DNA of 64,000 nt from positions 5,084,001 through 5,148,000 of the forward strand of contig NZ_CP026115.2 in the NCBI RefSeq assembly GCF_009883635.2, given 5' to 3'. The notes beneath the pieces are model-generated. The model was not told the DNA's origin. It searched no databases and was given only the letters and a program-made list of their open reading frames with translations. The translations under genes were made by a program, and so were the position numbers. The stretch is from Pseudomonas putida (GTDB lineage Bacteria > Pseudomonadota > Gammaproteobacteria > Pseudomonadales > Pseudomonadaceae). Within the stretch, counting starts at the first letter, position 1, and every line of letters begins with the position of its first letter. Positions 17,062 through 25,254 of the stretch are shown here, in pieces.

Positions 17062-17726
17062 ACGAGATCCTGAGCCAATGGGCCGAGTGGTTCCCGGAGC
17101 TGTGGAAGGGCTTCGTGCTGTCATTGCAGGTGACCGCCATCAGCCTGTTACTCGGCGTGTGCCTCGGCCTGCTGCTGGCCCTGGGCGTGAGCGCGAAGGG
17201 CAGGGCGGTGCGCTACCCGGCGTTGGTGATCGTGGAGCTGGGGCGCGGTGCGCCGGCCTTGATCCTGTTGCAGTACTTCTACTTCGGCCTGCCGTCGGTG
17301 AACCTGACCCTGAGCTCGTTCTGGGCGGCCGTGCTGGCGCTGGCCTACTGCACGGCGGCCTATACCAGCGAGATCATCCGGGGTGGCCTGGAGGCGGTGG
17401 CCCGGGGTCAGCATGAAGCGGCCGAGGTGATCGGCCTGGACCGGGTCGATGCGCTGCGCTATGTGATCCTGCCCCAGGCACTGCGGGTGGCGCTGCCGTC
17501 GCTGCTGGGCTTCTCGATCATGATGTTCCAGGCCTCGTCGCTGTGTTTCACCATCGCCTTGCCCGAAATCGTCAGCCGCGCCTCGGCCATCGGCTCTTCG
17601 ACCTTCCAGTACATGCCGGTACTGGTGCTGGCCGGGCTGATGTATGCAGCGGTCTGCGCCCCGGCAAGCCTGGGCGTCGCCGCCCTGGAAAGAAGACTGG
17701 CGCCCGGCCAGCACGCAACACCCTGA
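17058..17726 (+). CDS. Amino acid-type ABC transporter permease (second subunit)
   Basis: A 222-residue permease of the same family, with the EAA-loop HEAAEVIGLDRVDALRYVILPQ split across cytoplasmic helices. It is coupled to the first permease by an ATGA overlap. An N-terminal helix (FVLSLQVTAISLLLGVCLGL) and four further hydrophobic segments are visible. Fifty-two bases, including a tandem 16-base duplication, separate it from the binding-protein gene. Confidence 0.9.
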   Translation: MNEILSQWAEWFPELWKGFVLSLQVTAISLLLGVCLGLLLALGVSAKGRAVRYPALVIVELGRGAPALILLQYFYFGLPSVNLTLSSFWAAVLALAYCTAAYTSEIIRGGLEAVARGQHEAAEVIGLDRVDALRYVILPQALRVALPSLLGFSIMMFQASSLCFTIALPEIVSRASAIGSSTFQYMPVLVLAGLMYAAVCAPASLGVAALERRLAPGQHATP

Positions 17727-17731
17727 ACCCT

Positions 17732-17763
17732 GCCTGCCCCTTACATTGCCTGCCCCTTACATT
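17732..17763 (+). repeat. Tandem 16-base duplication before the binding-protein gene
   Basis: Two perfect head-to-tail copies of GCCTGCCCCTTACATT (17732-17747 and 17748-17763) lie between the second permease and the binding-protein gene, 15 bases before its ATG. It is most simply a recent slippage duplication in the leader. Confidence 0.85.
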
Positions 17764-17778
17764 GCAAAGGTACCCGTG

Positions 17779-18609
17779 ATGAAACCATTCAAGCGTATTA
17801 CCCGTTGCCTGGCCTTCTGTGTCGCCGTGGCCGGCAGTGCCCAGGCCCTGGCCGAATGCAAGCCAGGCCACAGCTTTACTACCTTGACCCCCGGCGTCCT
17901 GACGGTCGCGGCCTGGGTGTTCCCGCCATACTCGATCCCTGGGCCAAACCAGGAGCTGGGCGGCGTGGACGGCGAGATCATCAGGCAGATCGCCGCCCGC
18001 GAATGCCTGACCATCAAGGCCAGCGTGCTTGACCCGGCGGCGGCGATCCAGTCGGTGGTCACCCGCCGTGCCGACGTGGTGATCGGCGACTGGTACCGCA
18101 CCGTCGAGCGCGGCAAGGTGCTGGGCCTGTCGGCACCGCTGTACCTGGATGTGATGGGCATCATCTCCAAGCCCGGCTATGTCACGGTCGGCGAACTGGA
18201 AGGCAAGCGGGTCGGCACCGTGCAGGGTTACCTGTGGGTCAATGACCTGAAGAAGGTGTTGGGCGATAACCTGGTGCTGTACCCCAACCCGGTGGCCATG
18301 GCCCAGGACCTGGCGTCCGGGCGCATCGAGGCGGGTATCGACAGCCATGCGGTGGCAATAGCGTCGCAGCAGAAGGGGGCCTATCAAGGCGCGAGCATCA
18401 AGGTGTCGGCGCCCGACCCGCGGGTGAAGGCCACCGAGCAGCCGGGGCAGACGGCAATTCCGTACATGCGGAGCAATGCCGAACTGGGCAAGGCGCTCGA
18501 TGCCAACATCCAGGCGTTGCATGGCAGTGGCGAGATTGCGCGGATCCTCGAGGCCCATGGGCTGGATCGACAGGCGGCTGAAGTGGGGGCGCCGCGGCTG
18601 GTGGATTGA
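17779..18609 (+). CDS. Periplasmic substrate-binding protein of the amino acid-type ABC importer
   Basis: A 276-residue bacterial type 3 solute-binding protein. The start at MKPFKRITRC has AAAGG eight bases upstream. A signal peptide with probable cleavage after AQALA precedes ECKPGHSFTTLTPG. The ligand-binding lobes contain VAAWVFPPYSIPGPN and a GKRVGTVQGYLW hinge region. Last gene of the operon: it delivers the substrate of the DgcA-like and DddP-like enzymes. The aromatic residues near the N-lobe (AAWVFPPYS) would suit a cationic methylated ligand, but this is inference. Confidence 0.88.
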   Translation: MKPFKRITRCLAFCVAVAGSAQALAECKPGHSFTTLTPGVLTVAAWVFPPYSIPGPNQELGGVDGEIIRQIAARECLTIKASVLDPAAAIQSVVTRRADVVIGDWYRTVERGKVLGLSAPLYLDVMGIISKPGYVTVGELEGKRVGTVQGYLWVNDLKKVLGDNLVLYPNPVAMAQDLASGRIEAGIDSHAVAIASQQKGAYQGASIKVSAPDPRVKATEQPGQTAIPYMRSNAELGKALDANIQALHGSGEIARILEAHGLDRQAAEVGAPRLVD

Positions 18610-18615
18610 GTCTCT

Positions 18616-18648
18616 CCTGTGCTGGCCCTTTCGCGGGGCCAGCACAGG
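18616..18648. terminator. Strong hairpin after the catabolic operon
   Basis: A perfect 13-base stem, CCTGTGCTGGCCC (18616-18628) and GGGCCAGCACAGG (18636-18648), with loop TTTCGCG lies seven bases after the binding-protein stop. There is no proper U-tract after it (AAAAAGCTTAAT follows), so it may be a REP-like 3' end-protecting hairpin as much as a terminator. Confidence 0.6.
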
Positions 18649-18755
18649 AAAAAGCTTAATACTTTTGATGCAAGACATAATCTCGTCATCTGGCCTTTTC
18701 ACTGGCGCCCGACAGGCATAAGGTATACGCCGTTAAAAAATGCCCTGGAGCTGTC

Positions 18756-19730
18756 ATGTCCAACCGTTTCCCTTCCGTTCGTCCTCGCCGCCTGCGCCAG
18801 AACGAATCCCTGCGCACGATCTTCCAGGAAACCGAATTCCGTCTGGAAGACCTGATCCTGCCGATCTTCGTCGAGGAAGGCATCGATGACTTCGTGCCGA
18901 TCACCAGCATGCCGGGTGTCAACCGCATTCCGGAAAAACTGCTGGCCCAGGAAATCGAGCGCTATGCCCGCGCCGGCATCAAGTCGGTGATGACCTTCGG
19001 CGTATCGCACAACCTGGACGCCACCGGCAGCGACACCTGGAACGAGAACGGCCTGGTCGCGCGCATGTCGCGGATCTGCAAGGACACCGTGCCGGAAATG
19101 GTCGTGATGTCCGACACCTGCTTCTGCGAATACACCAGCCACGGCCACTGCGGCGTGCTGCACGACCACGGCGTGGACAACGACGCCACCCTGGCCAACC
19201 TGGGCAAGCAGGCGGTCATCGCCGCCGCTGCTGGTGCCGACTTCATCGCCCCGTCGGCAGCGATGGACGGCCAGGTGCAGGCCATCCGCAGCGCCCTGGA
19301 CGGCGCCGGCTTCCACGACACCGCGATCATGGCTTACTCCACCAAGTTCGCCTCGTCGCTGTATGGCCCGTTCCGTGAAGCAGGCGGTACCGCGCTCAAG
19401 GGCGACCGCAAGAGCTACCAGATGAACCCGATGAACCGCCGCGAAGCGGTGCGCGAGTCGCTGCTCGACGAGCAGGAAGGGGCCGATGTGCTGATGGTCA
19501 AGCCGGCCGGTGCCTACCTCGACGTGATCGCCGACATCCGCGCCGCCTCGCGCCTGCCGCTGGCGGCGTACCAGGTGAGTGGCGAGTACGCAATGATCAA
19601 GTTCGGCGGCCTGGCCGGTGCCATCGACGAAGGCCGGGTGGTGCGTGAAAGCATCGGCGCAATCAAACGTGCCGGTGCCGACCTGATCCTGACCTACTTC
19701 GCCATGGACCTGGCCCGCGAAGGGGTCTGA
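18756..19730 (+). CDS. hemB: Delta-aminolevulinic acid dehydratase (porphobilinogen synthase), zinc type
   Basis: A 324-residue enzyme that condenses two 5-aminolevulinate molecules to porphobilinogen in tetrapyrrole synthesis. It carries the zinc-site cysteines C122, C124 and C132 ([15 protein letters not shown]), and the Schiff-base lysine K249 in [11 protein letters not shown], with the second active-site lysine in YSTKFASS. Length and sequence are close to the E. coli enzyme. The housekeeping HemB of P. aeruginosa is magnesium-dependent and lacks these cysteines, so this is probably a second, zinc-dependent copy. GGAG six bases upstream supports the start. It is convergent with the leuS cluster, sharing a bidirectional terminator. 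Confidence 0.95.
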   Translation: MSNRFPSVRPRRLRQNESLRTIFQETEFRLEDLILPIFVEEGIDDFVPITSMPGVNRIPEKLLAQEIERYARAGIKSVMTFGVSHNLDATGSDTWNENGLVARMSRICKDTVPEMVVMSDTCFCEYTSHGHCGVLHDHGVDNDATLANLGKQAVIAAAAGADFIAPSAAMDGQVQAIRSALDGAGFHDTAIMAYSTKFASSLYGPFREAGGTALKGDRKSYQMNPMNRREAVRESLLDEQEGADVLMVKPAGAYLDVIADIRAASRLPLAAYQVSGEYAMIKFGGLAGAIDEGRVVRESIGAIKRAGADLILTYFAMDLAREGV

Positions 19731-19739
19731 CCCAACGAA

Positions 19740-19770
19740 AAAGCCGGCATTTTCAAAGAATGCCGGCTTT
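19740..19770. terminator. Bidirectional terminator between hemB and leuS
   Basis: A 12-base perfect stem AAAGCCGGCATT (19740-19751)/AATGCCGGCTTT (19759-19770) with a 7-base loop sits between two converging genes. A-rich on the left and T-containing on the right, it can end transcripts from both strands. Confidence 0.85.
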
Positions 19771-19795
19771 ATGGTTTTAAGTGGGCGGCCCAAGG

Positions 19796-22390
19796 TCAGA
19801 CGATGAAGTTCACCAGTCGGTTTGGTACCACGATCATTCTTACCGCGCCTTGCAGATACTTGCTCAATGCCTTGTCGCAGAGCGCTTGGCCCCGGATCGT
19901 GTCATGGTCGGCGTCGGCTTGGACGAAAATCTCCCCGCGCAGCTTGCCGTTGACCTGCACCATCATCTTCACTTCATCTTGTTTCAGGGCTTCGCTGTCC
20001 GGGGTCGGCCAGGCACTGTCATGGATCGCGCCAGGGAATGCCAGCGTTTCCCAGAGTAGTTGGGTGATATGTGGCGTCACCGGGTGCAGTACCTGCAGGA
20101 GAATAGACAGGGTTTCCCGGCAGGCCTGGCGGCCAGCGTCGCGGGCGCCTTCGAGCACCTTGAGCATCTTCATTGCGCCCGAGACGACGGTGTTGTACTG
20201 CAGCCGCTCGTAATCGTTATTGATCTGCTGCAGCAAGCCATGGGTCTCGAAACGCACGCGGCTGGCTTGCGTGGCATCCGTCGCGACGTCGCCACCTTCA
20301 TCCCAGCGAGTTCTCTCGTCAACGGCAACGTTCCAGAGACGGCGCAGGAAGCGATAAGCTCCTTCGACTCCGCTGTCGCTCCAGATCGTGCTCTGGTCGG
20401 GAGGCCCTGCGAAGATGGTGAACAGGCGGGCAGTGTCCGCGCCAAACCGGTTGATAATGTCCTTGGGCTCGACCACGTTGTTCTTCGACTTGGACATCTT
20501 CTCCACCCCGCCCAGGCTAACGGGCAAACCATCCTCGATCGCCGTGGCGCTGACCGGGCGGCCCTTCTTATCGTAGTTAACCGATACTTCGGAGGGGTAG
20601 AACCAACGGCGGCTGCCATCTTCGGCCTTCCGATAGTAACTCTCCCGCAGCAGCATGCCTTGGGTGAACAGGTTCTTGAACGGCTCATCGAAGTCCACCA
20701 ATCCTTCGTCGCGCATCGCCTTGGTCCAGAACCTGGCATAGAGCAGGTGCAGCACCGCATGTTCGATACCGCCGATGTATTGGTCGATGGGCATCCAGTA
20801 GCGATTGCCAGGCCCGACCATCGAGGTGTGGCAGTCCGGGTCGCAGTAGCGCATGAAGTACCAGCTTGAGTCGACGAAGGTATCCATGGTGTCCGTTTCC
20901 CGAAGCGCGGGGGCGGCACATCGCGGACATGTGACGTGGCGGAACGCATCATGCTGCTGCAACGGATTGCCACTGCCGTCGGGAATGCAGTCTGTCGGCA
21001 ATACTACCGGCAGGTCCGCATAAGGCACCGGTACATCGCCACAGTGTTCGCAATGGATGATTGGAATCGGTGTTCCCCAGTAGCGCTGCCGGGAGATGCC
21101 CCAGTCTCGCAAGCGCCAGGTGGTGGCTTGCTCGCCGCATTGGCGCTCGGCCAGGGCATCGAAGATCGCTACCGACGCCTGTTCCACCGTGAGGCCATCG
21201 TATTCGCCAGAGTTGATCAGGCGGCCTTCCCGGCTGGCGTAAAGATCCGACCAGGCGGCAGGGTCATGGGGCGCCCCTTCGAATGCGATGACTGCGCGCA
21301 CGGGCAAACCGTACTGGCGGGCAAAGTCGAAATCACGTTCATCGTGGGCCGGTACCCCCATCAAGGCGCCTTCGCCATACTCACCGAGTACATAATTGGT
21401 GATCCAGACGGCGACCGGTTCCCCGGTCAATGGATGCTCGACATGCAAGCCGCTCGGAATGCCAACTTTCGGCTGTGCGCCGACAGCAGGGCTGGGATGT
21501 GCCGACTGCCGGCACACCTGCACCTGTGATTCAAGACCGGCTTCGAGCTCGATTGCTCGCTTTGCCAGGGGATGATCAGGGGACACAGCGCAAAACGTCA
21601 CACCCATCAGCGTATCGACGCGCGTGGTGAACACCCACAGCTTGCCCGCGTCGATCAACTGCCCGCTGGCATCTTCGACCCCGTGGAGGAAGGCTACGCG
21701 CACGCCACTGGTCTTGCCAATCCAGTTGCGCTGCATGCTGCGAACCATATCTGGCCAGCCGTCCAGGGTATCGATGGCCGACAGCAGCTCTTCGCCATAC
21801 TGCGTGGTACGCAGGTAGTAGCCCGGAATCTCGCGTTTTTCCACCAGTGCCCCGGATCGCCAACCCCGCCCATCCACCACTTGCTCATTGGCCAGCACGG
21901 TCTGGTCGACAGGGTCCCAGTTGACGACCTGGGTTTTCTTGTAGGCCACGCCCTTTTCCAGCAGTTTCAGGAAGAACCACTGGTTCCACTTGTAATATTG
22001 CGGATCGCAGGTGGCGATTTCCCTTGACCAGTCGAACGCCAGGCCGAGCGGTTGCATCTGCGATTTCATGTCGGCGATGTTCATCCGTGTCCATTTGGCC
22101 GGAGGCACACCCGACTGCATAGCGGCATTTTCTGCTGGCAGGCCGAATGCGTCCCAGCCCATCGGCATCAGGACGTTGTAGCCCTTCATCCTTAAGTGGC
22201 GGGCCAGCATGTCATTGATCGTGTAGTTGCGCACATGGCCCATGTGCAACTTCCCTGACGGGTAGGGCAGCATGGAGCAGGCGTAGTATTTTGGCCGACT
22301 TTCGTCTTCGACAGCCTTGAAGACTTCATCGCGAAGCCATTTGGCTTGAACCGTGCTCTCAACCCAGACTGGATCATATTGCTGTCGCAT
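19796..22390 (-). CDS. leuS: Leucyl-tRNA synthetase, probable second (accessory) copy
   Basis: A full-length 864-residue class I synthetase. The HIGH motif is HMGH at 49-52 (PYPSGKLHMGH) and KMSKS is at 631-635. The editing domain is present, with TTRVDT where E. coli has TTRPDT, and VPAHDERDFDFA for the editing aspartate. A complete anticodon and C-terminal region follows. In Pseudomonas the housekeeping leuS normally sits with lptE and holA. Here it ends a four-gene minus-strand cluster with an alpha-oxoamine synthase and degraded metabolic genes, and its DNA is somewhat less G+C-rich than the surroundings. The context suggests an inhibitor-tolerant spare synthetase protecting a producer, as known for agrocin 84 and mupirocin systems, but this is inference. 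Confidence 0.93.
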   Translation of the reverse strand: MRQQYDPVWVESTVQAKWLRDEVFKAVEDESRPKYYACSMLPYPSGKLHMGHVRNYTINDMLARHLRMKGYNVLMPMGWDAFGLPAENAAMQSGVPPAKWTRMNIADMKSQMQPLGLAFDWSREIATCDPQYYKWNQWFFLKLLEKGVAYKKTQVVNWDPVDQTVLANEQVVDGRGWRSGALVEKREIPGYYLRTTQYGEELLSAIDTLDGWPDMVRSMQRNWIGKTSGVRVAFLHGVEDASGQLIDAGKLWVFTTRVDTLMGVTFCAVSPDHPLAKRAIELEAGLESQVQVCRQSAHPSPAVGAQPKVGIPSGLHVEHPLTGEPVAVWITNYVLGEYGEGALMGVPAHDERDFDFARQYGLPVRAVIAFEGAPHDPAAWSDLYASREGRLINSGEYDGLTVEQASVAIFDALAERQCGEQATTWRLRDWGISRQRYWGTPIPIIHCEHCGDVPVPYADLPVVLPTDCIPDGSGNPLQQHDAFRHVTCPRCAAPALRETDTMDTFVDSSWYFMRYCDPDCHTSMVGPGNRYWMPIDQYIGGIEHAVLHLLYARFWTKAMRDEGLVDFDEPFKNLFTQGMLLRESYYRKAEDGSRRWFYPSEVSVNYDKKGRPVSATAIEDGLPVSLGGVEKMSKSKNNVVEPKDIINRFGADTARLFTIFAGPPDQSTIWSDSGVEGAYRFLRRLWNVAVDERTRWDEGGDVATDATQASRVRFETHGLLQQINNDYERLQYNTVVSGAMKMLKVLEGARDAGRQACRETLSILLQVLHPVTPHITQLLWETLAFPGAIHDSAWPTPDSEALKQDEVKMMVQVNGKLRGEIFVQADADHDTIRGQALCDKALSKYLQGAVRMIVVPNRLVNFIV

Positions 22391-22500
22391 AGACGCTCCT
22401 CGATGTTACTGACGCTGAGTGGCAATCAACCACTCGACTCTTTCGTTATTGTTGGATTTCAATCGGGCTGTTGAGCTCATCTGCTACCGGTGCTAGTTGC

Positions 22501-23349
22501 TTAGGCTGATCTCGATGAAGTCGGATTAGAGCAGCCTTGGTGCTCCTTGCTACCTCCTGCCAGCCAGCCACGGGGCCAGACAGAAGATTCATGGCGGGCC
22601 GAGTCGAGATGATCGACATGCACCTGGGCCTCGGCCAGTAACCACGGGTCGATCTCGCATGCGGCGGGCGTGCTGCCACCCACCGCGTTGATATGCGCGA
22701 GCGGCTTGAGCATGTCCGAAGTGATCAGTGGCGTTGGGCTGGCGTGGGAGGTGGTGGTACAGACGATGTCTGCGTCGGCCAGCGCCAAATGCAGGCTGTC
22801 GACCGCATGGATTGGCAAGCAGAGCTCGATGGATAATCGTTCGGCCAGCGCAGCGCTCTGCTCCGCCCGCCGCGAATAAATCCGCACCCTCCCAAGTTCG
22901 CGGACGGCAGCCATGGCCCTCACATGTGCGGCGGCCTGGACCCCGGCACCGATCACGGCAAGGTTGAGGCGCCGCAGCGGGCACAGCTTGTTGGTGGCCA
23001 ATGCGCTCATCGCGCTGGTGCGTATCGCTGTCAGGACCGCGCTGTCCAGCATTGCCAGCAGCCGTCCGGTTTCTGGTTCGATCAACAAGACGGCGCCGTT
23101 TACTGCCGGCAAACCCCGCACGCCGTTGCCGGCGTGAAACGACGATACCTTGATTCCCAAGGTGGATTGCTCTGGCAAAAGCGCTGGCATGAACAGGGAA
23201 AATGCGTTTTCGCGTTGGTGGGTGATCATCAGCCGATCGGGAACCACCGGAGGCGAAGATATAAAATTTCGATGCGCATCTTCCAACACGCGAACAAGCC
23301 TCGGCAGTTCGACACACTGTTCGATGTCTTGGCGATTGAGAAGCAGCAT
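22501..23349 (-). pseudogene. Ornithine cyclodeaminase/mu-crystallin family protein, C-terminally truncated
   Basis: The 282-residue frame matches the family for about 258 residues: an N-terminal substrate domain (FHAGNGVRGLPAVNGAVLL), an NAD-binding fold with LAVIGAGVQAAAHVRAM, and CEIDPWLLAEAQVHVD near the end. Family members run to about 315-330 residues and finish with the ITLFKS-type end. Here the similarity stops at HLDSARHES, followed by an unrelated basic tail. The enzyme would reduce or cyclise an amino or keto acid with NAD. Loss of the final helices probably inactivates it, but that is not certain. Start MLLLNRQDIEQ has a strong GGGAGGAA ribosome site. It lies between the CitE/SDR chimera and leuS in one transcription unit. 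Confidence 0.65.
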
Positions 23350-23408
23350 GCCTTCTTCCTCCCTTCATTGATCCTGGTGCGAAGTGGGTAGGGGGCCTAC
23401 GGCGAAGC

Positions 23409-24011
23409 TCAGGCTTGAGTTCCGCCATCCACCGGCATCGCGATGCCAGTCACGAACGAAGCCTCCTGGGAGGACAGCCAGTAAACTGCACTGGCTACCT
23501 CCTCTGCTTCGCAGATGCGATTGAGTGGGTGGGCGCTGGCTGCTGCCGGCAGGGCACCACCAAGAACCCCTTCCGAGCCGAAGATAAGGCCATCGGCTGT
23601 GTCGGCGATTTCGTAGATATCGCGCAGGCAGGCTGACGTCTCGACCGTGACCAGAATCTTCGGACTTGCACCGTCTCGGCACAGGTTGGCCCGGACCACA
23701 TCGATCTCGGCAGCCGCTTCGGTCATGGCCATCACGATAAATTCAGGTCGATATTCCAGCGATTGAATGAGCAAGAGGTCGAGTAACCCTTCGTTATCGC
23801 GCAGCGGGTTGATGCGCAGAGCCGTTCGCTGCACCACCCGCGAGCGATAAAACTGCTCGACACAGGCGCGCGCGTGGGCTTTTTGCCCCTGGGGTACGCC
23901 GTCCTCCAGATCAATCACCATGACATCCGTCGAGGTACTCTTTGCGTACTGCTCGGGGTGCAGCGCGGAACAGTAAAGCAGGCTTCTCGGAACAGGCTGG
24001 CCCATCGTCAT
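23409..24011 (-). pseudogene. In-frame chimera: CitE/HpcH lyase N-terminal half fused to a short-chain dehydrogenase C-terminus
   Basis: The roughly 200-residue product (start MTMGQPVPRSLLYCSAL, ATG 24011-24009) begins as a CitE-like lyase or HpcH aldolase (DVMVIDLEDGVPQGQKAHAR, TALRINPL, ILVTVETSACLRDIYEIA, ADGLIFGSE). It then switches within a few residues to the last ~45 residues of a short-chain dehydrogenase (HPLNRICEAEEVASAVYWL, FVTGIAMPVDGGTQA). CitE proteins are normally about 280 residues and SDRs about 250. The simplest reading is one deletion that removed the end of a citE-like gene and most of a neighbouring SDR gene. Neither enzyme should fold completely. The reading frame starts four bases after the oxoamine synthase stop. 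Confidence 0.65.
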
Positions 24012-24015
24012 GCGC

Positions 24016-25254
24016 TCAACCATGGGCAACCGGCAAACCCTGACGGGCCCGCTCGACCTCGGCGCGTACGGCCGCACAGAAACCATGGATGTCCGCATGG
24101 GACATATCGGCACGCATCATTACGCGCAGCCCTGACTTGTTCCTGGCGACAATCGGGAAGAACACGGCGGAGGTGTAGTAACCGCGTTTGAACACACCCT
24201 CAGAAACGCTGACCGCCAAGTCGGGGTTGTCCAACGGGACAACGCGAATCGGCAAGCCAGAGCCCGCATGCTGGGTAGGGAACAGACTGTCGAACAGTTG
24301 GATATTTGTGTTTAGCTTTTTCTGCAGTTTGCCAAGTTCGGGAGACTGGTGAATGTCCAGCGAAGCCATCGAGGCACCGATGGTGGCTGGATTGACATAC
24401 TGTGAGTAGGACATCGGTCCACCGAAGCGGCGGAAGACCTGCTGGTAATCTGCTCGTTCAGACATGAAGATTCCACCACCATTGGCCCCGAAAGCCTTGG
24501 CCTGGGAGTACACCAGCATCGTCCGTGTGTTGATTTCCGGCATGAAGGTGCGGATATAACCCTCGCCCCGTTCGCCATATGCGCTCAGTGAGTGCGAGTC
24601 GTCGAAGTACAGGAATAGCCCGTACTTGTCCTGCAGTTGCAGTAGGCGCTCGATCGGTGCGCTGCCGCCCATGCTGTAGGCCCCGTCGGCGACATAGGCG
24701 ACCAAAGGGTGGCGTTTGCACATGTCTTCGATGAAGTCGACATCATTGTGGTTGCATGTAACCACATGGGTCTCATCCCCACAGACCGCCTTGACCTGGT
24801 TCAAGGCAAAATGTGCATGTTTGTCGAAGATCATGAACGGGCGTTGCCCATCCGTAAAAATACCGCCTGCCAGCAAAGGCAGCGATGCAACAATCCCCGC
24901 GCTGCATGAGGTTGCGGTGAAGGCGCTGCACTTGAAGTGTGCAGACATGGCCTGCTCCAGTTCATCCAGCTCTTTAAGGCGGATCCGGATGCGGGAGGTC
25001 GGCAAATTGACGGTTCTGCTTTGCAACACATAGTCCGCCGCGCGTCTGGCAAGACGTGGGTCGATTTCCAGCCCGAGGTAAGAGCAGGAGCACATATTCA
25101 TGAAGGTATGTCCGTTCTGATCGGCCATGCGGCTGCGTTCTACATGTCGGACGCTCAAGTCGGTCAACCCGGAGTTCTGCGCGAGTTGCCAGGAGGGATT
25201 CCCAATTTCGACCGTCCTAGCAGTATTTATATATTGATTCTTCAAGTCAGACAT
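24016..25254 (-). CDS. Alpha-oxoamine synthase family PLP enzyme (KBL/BioF/ALA synthase-like)
   Basis: A 412-residue fold-type I PLP enzyme. The start MSDLKNQYINTARTVE is fixed by GGAAGG five bases upstream. Family landmarks: DGAYSMGGS, the cofactor aspartate and histidine in FDDSHSLSAYG (usually DEAHS), and the Schiff-base lysine in YSQAKAFGANGG (usually TFSKAFG). Such enzymes condense an acyl-CoA (or acyl-ACP) with an amino acid, losing CO2, to give an alpha-aminoketone. The altered loop motifs indicate a subgroup away from BioF, KBL and HemA, so the substrates are unknown. First gene of the leuS cluster. There is no dedicated acyl carrier protein or export gene beside it. Confidence 0.82.
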   Translation of the reverse strand: MSDLKNQYINTARTVEIGNPSWQLAQNSGLTDLSVRHVERSRMADQNGHTFMNMCSCSYLGLEIDPRLARRAADYVLQSRTVNLPTSRIRIRLKELDELEQAMSAHFKCSAFTATSCSAGIVASLPLLAGGIFTDGQRPFMIFDKHAHFALNQVKAVCGDETHVVTCNHNDVDFIEDMCKRHPLVAYVADGAYSMGGSAPIERLLQLQDKYGLFLYFDDSHSLSAYGERGEGYIRTFMPEINTRTMLVYSQAKAFGANGGGIFMSERADYQQVFRRFGGPMSYSQYVNPATIGASMASLDIHQSPELGKLQKKLNTNIQLFDSLFPTQHAGSGLPIRVVPLDNPDLAVSVSEGVFKRGYYTSAVFFPIVARNKSGLRVMMRADMSHADIHGFCAAVRAEVERARQGLPVAHG

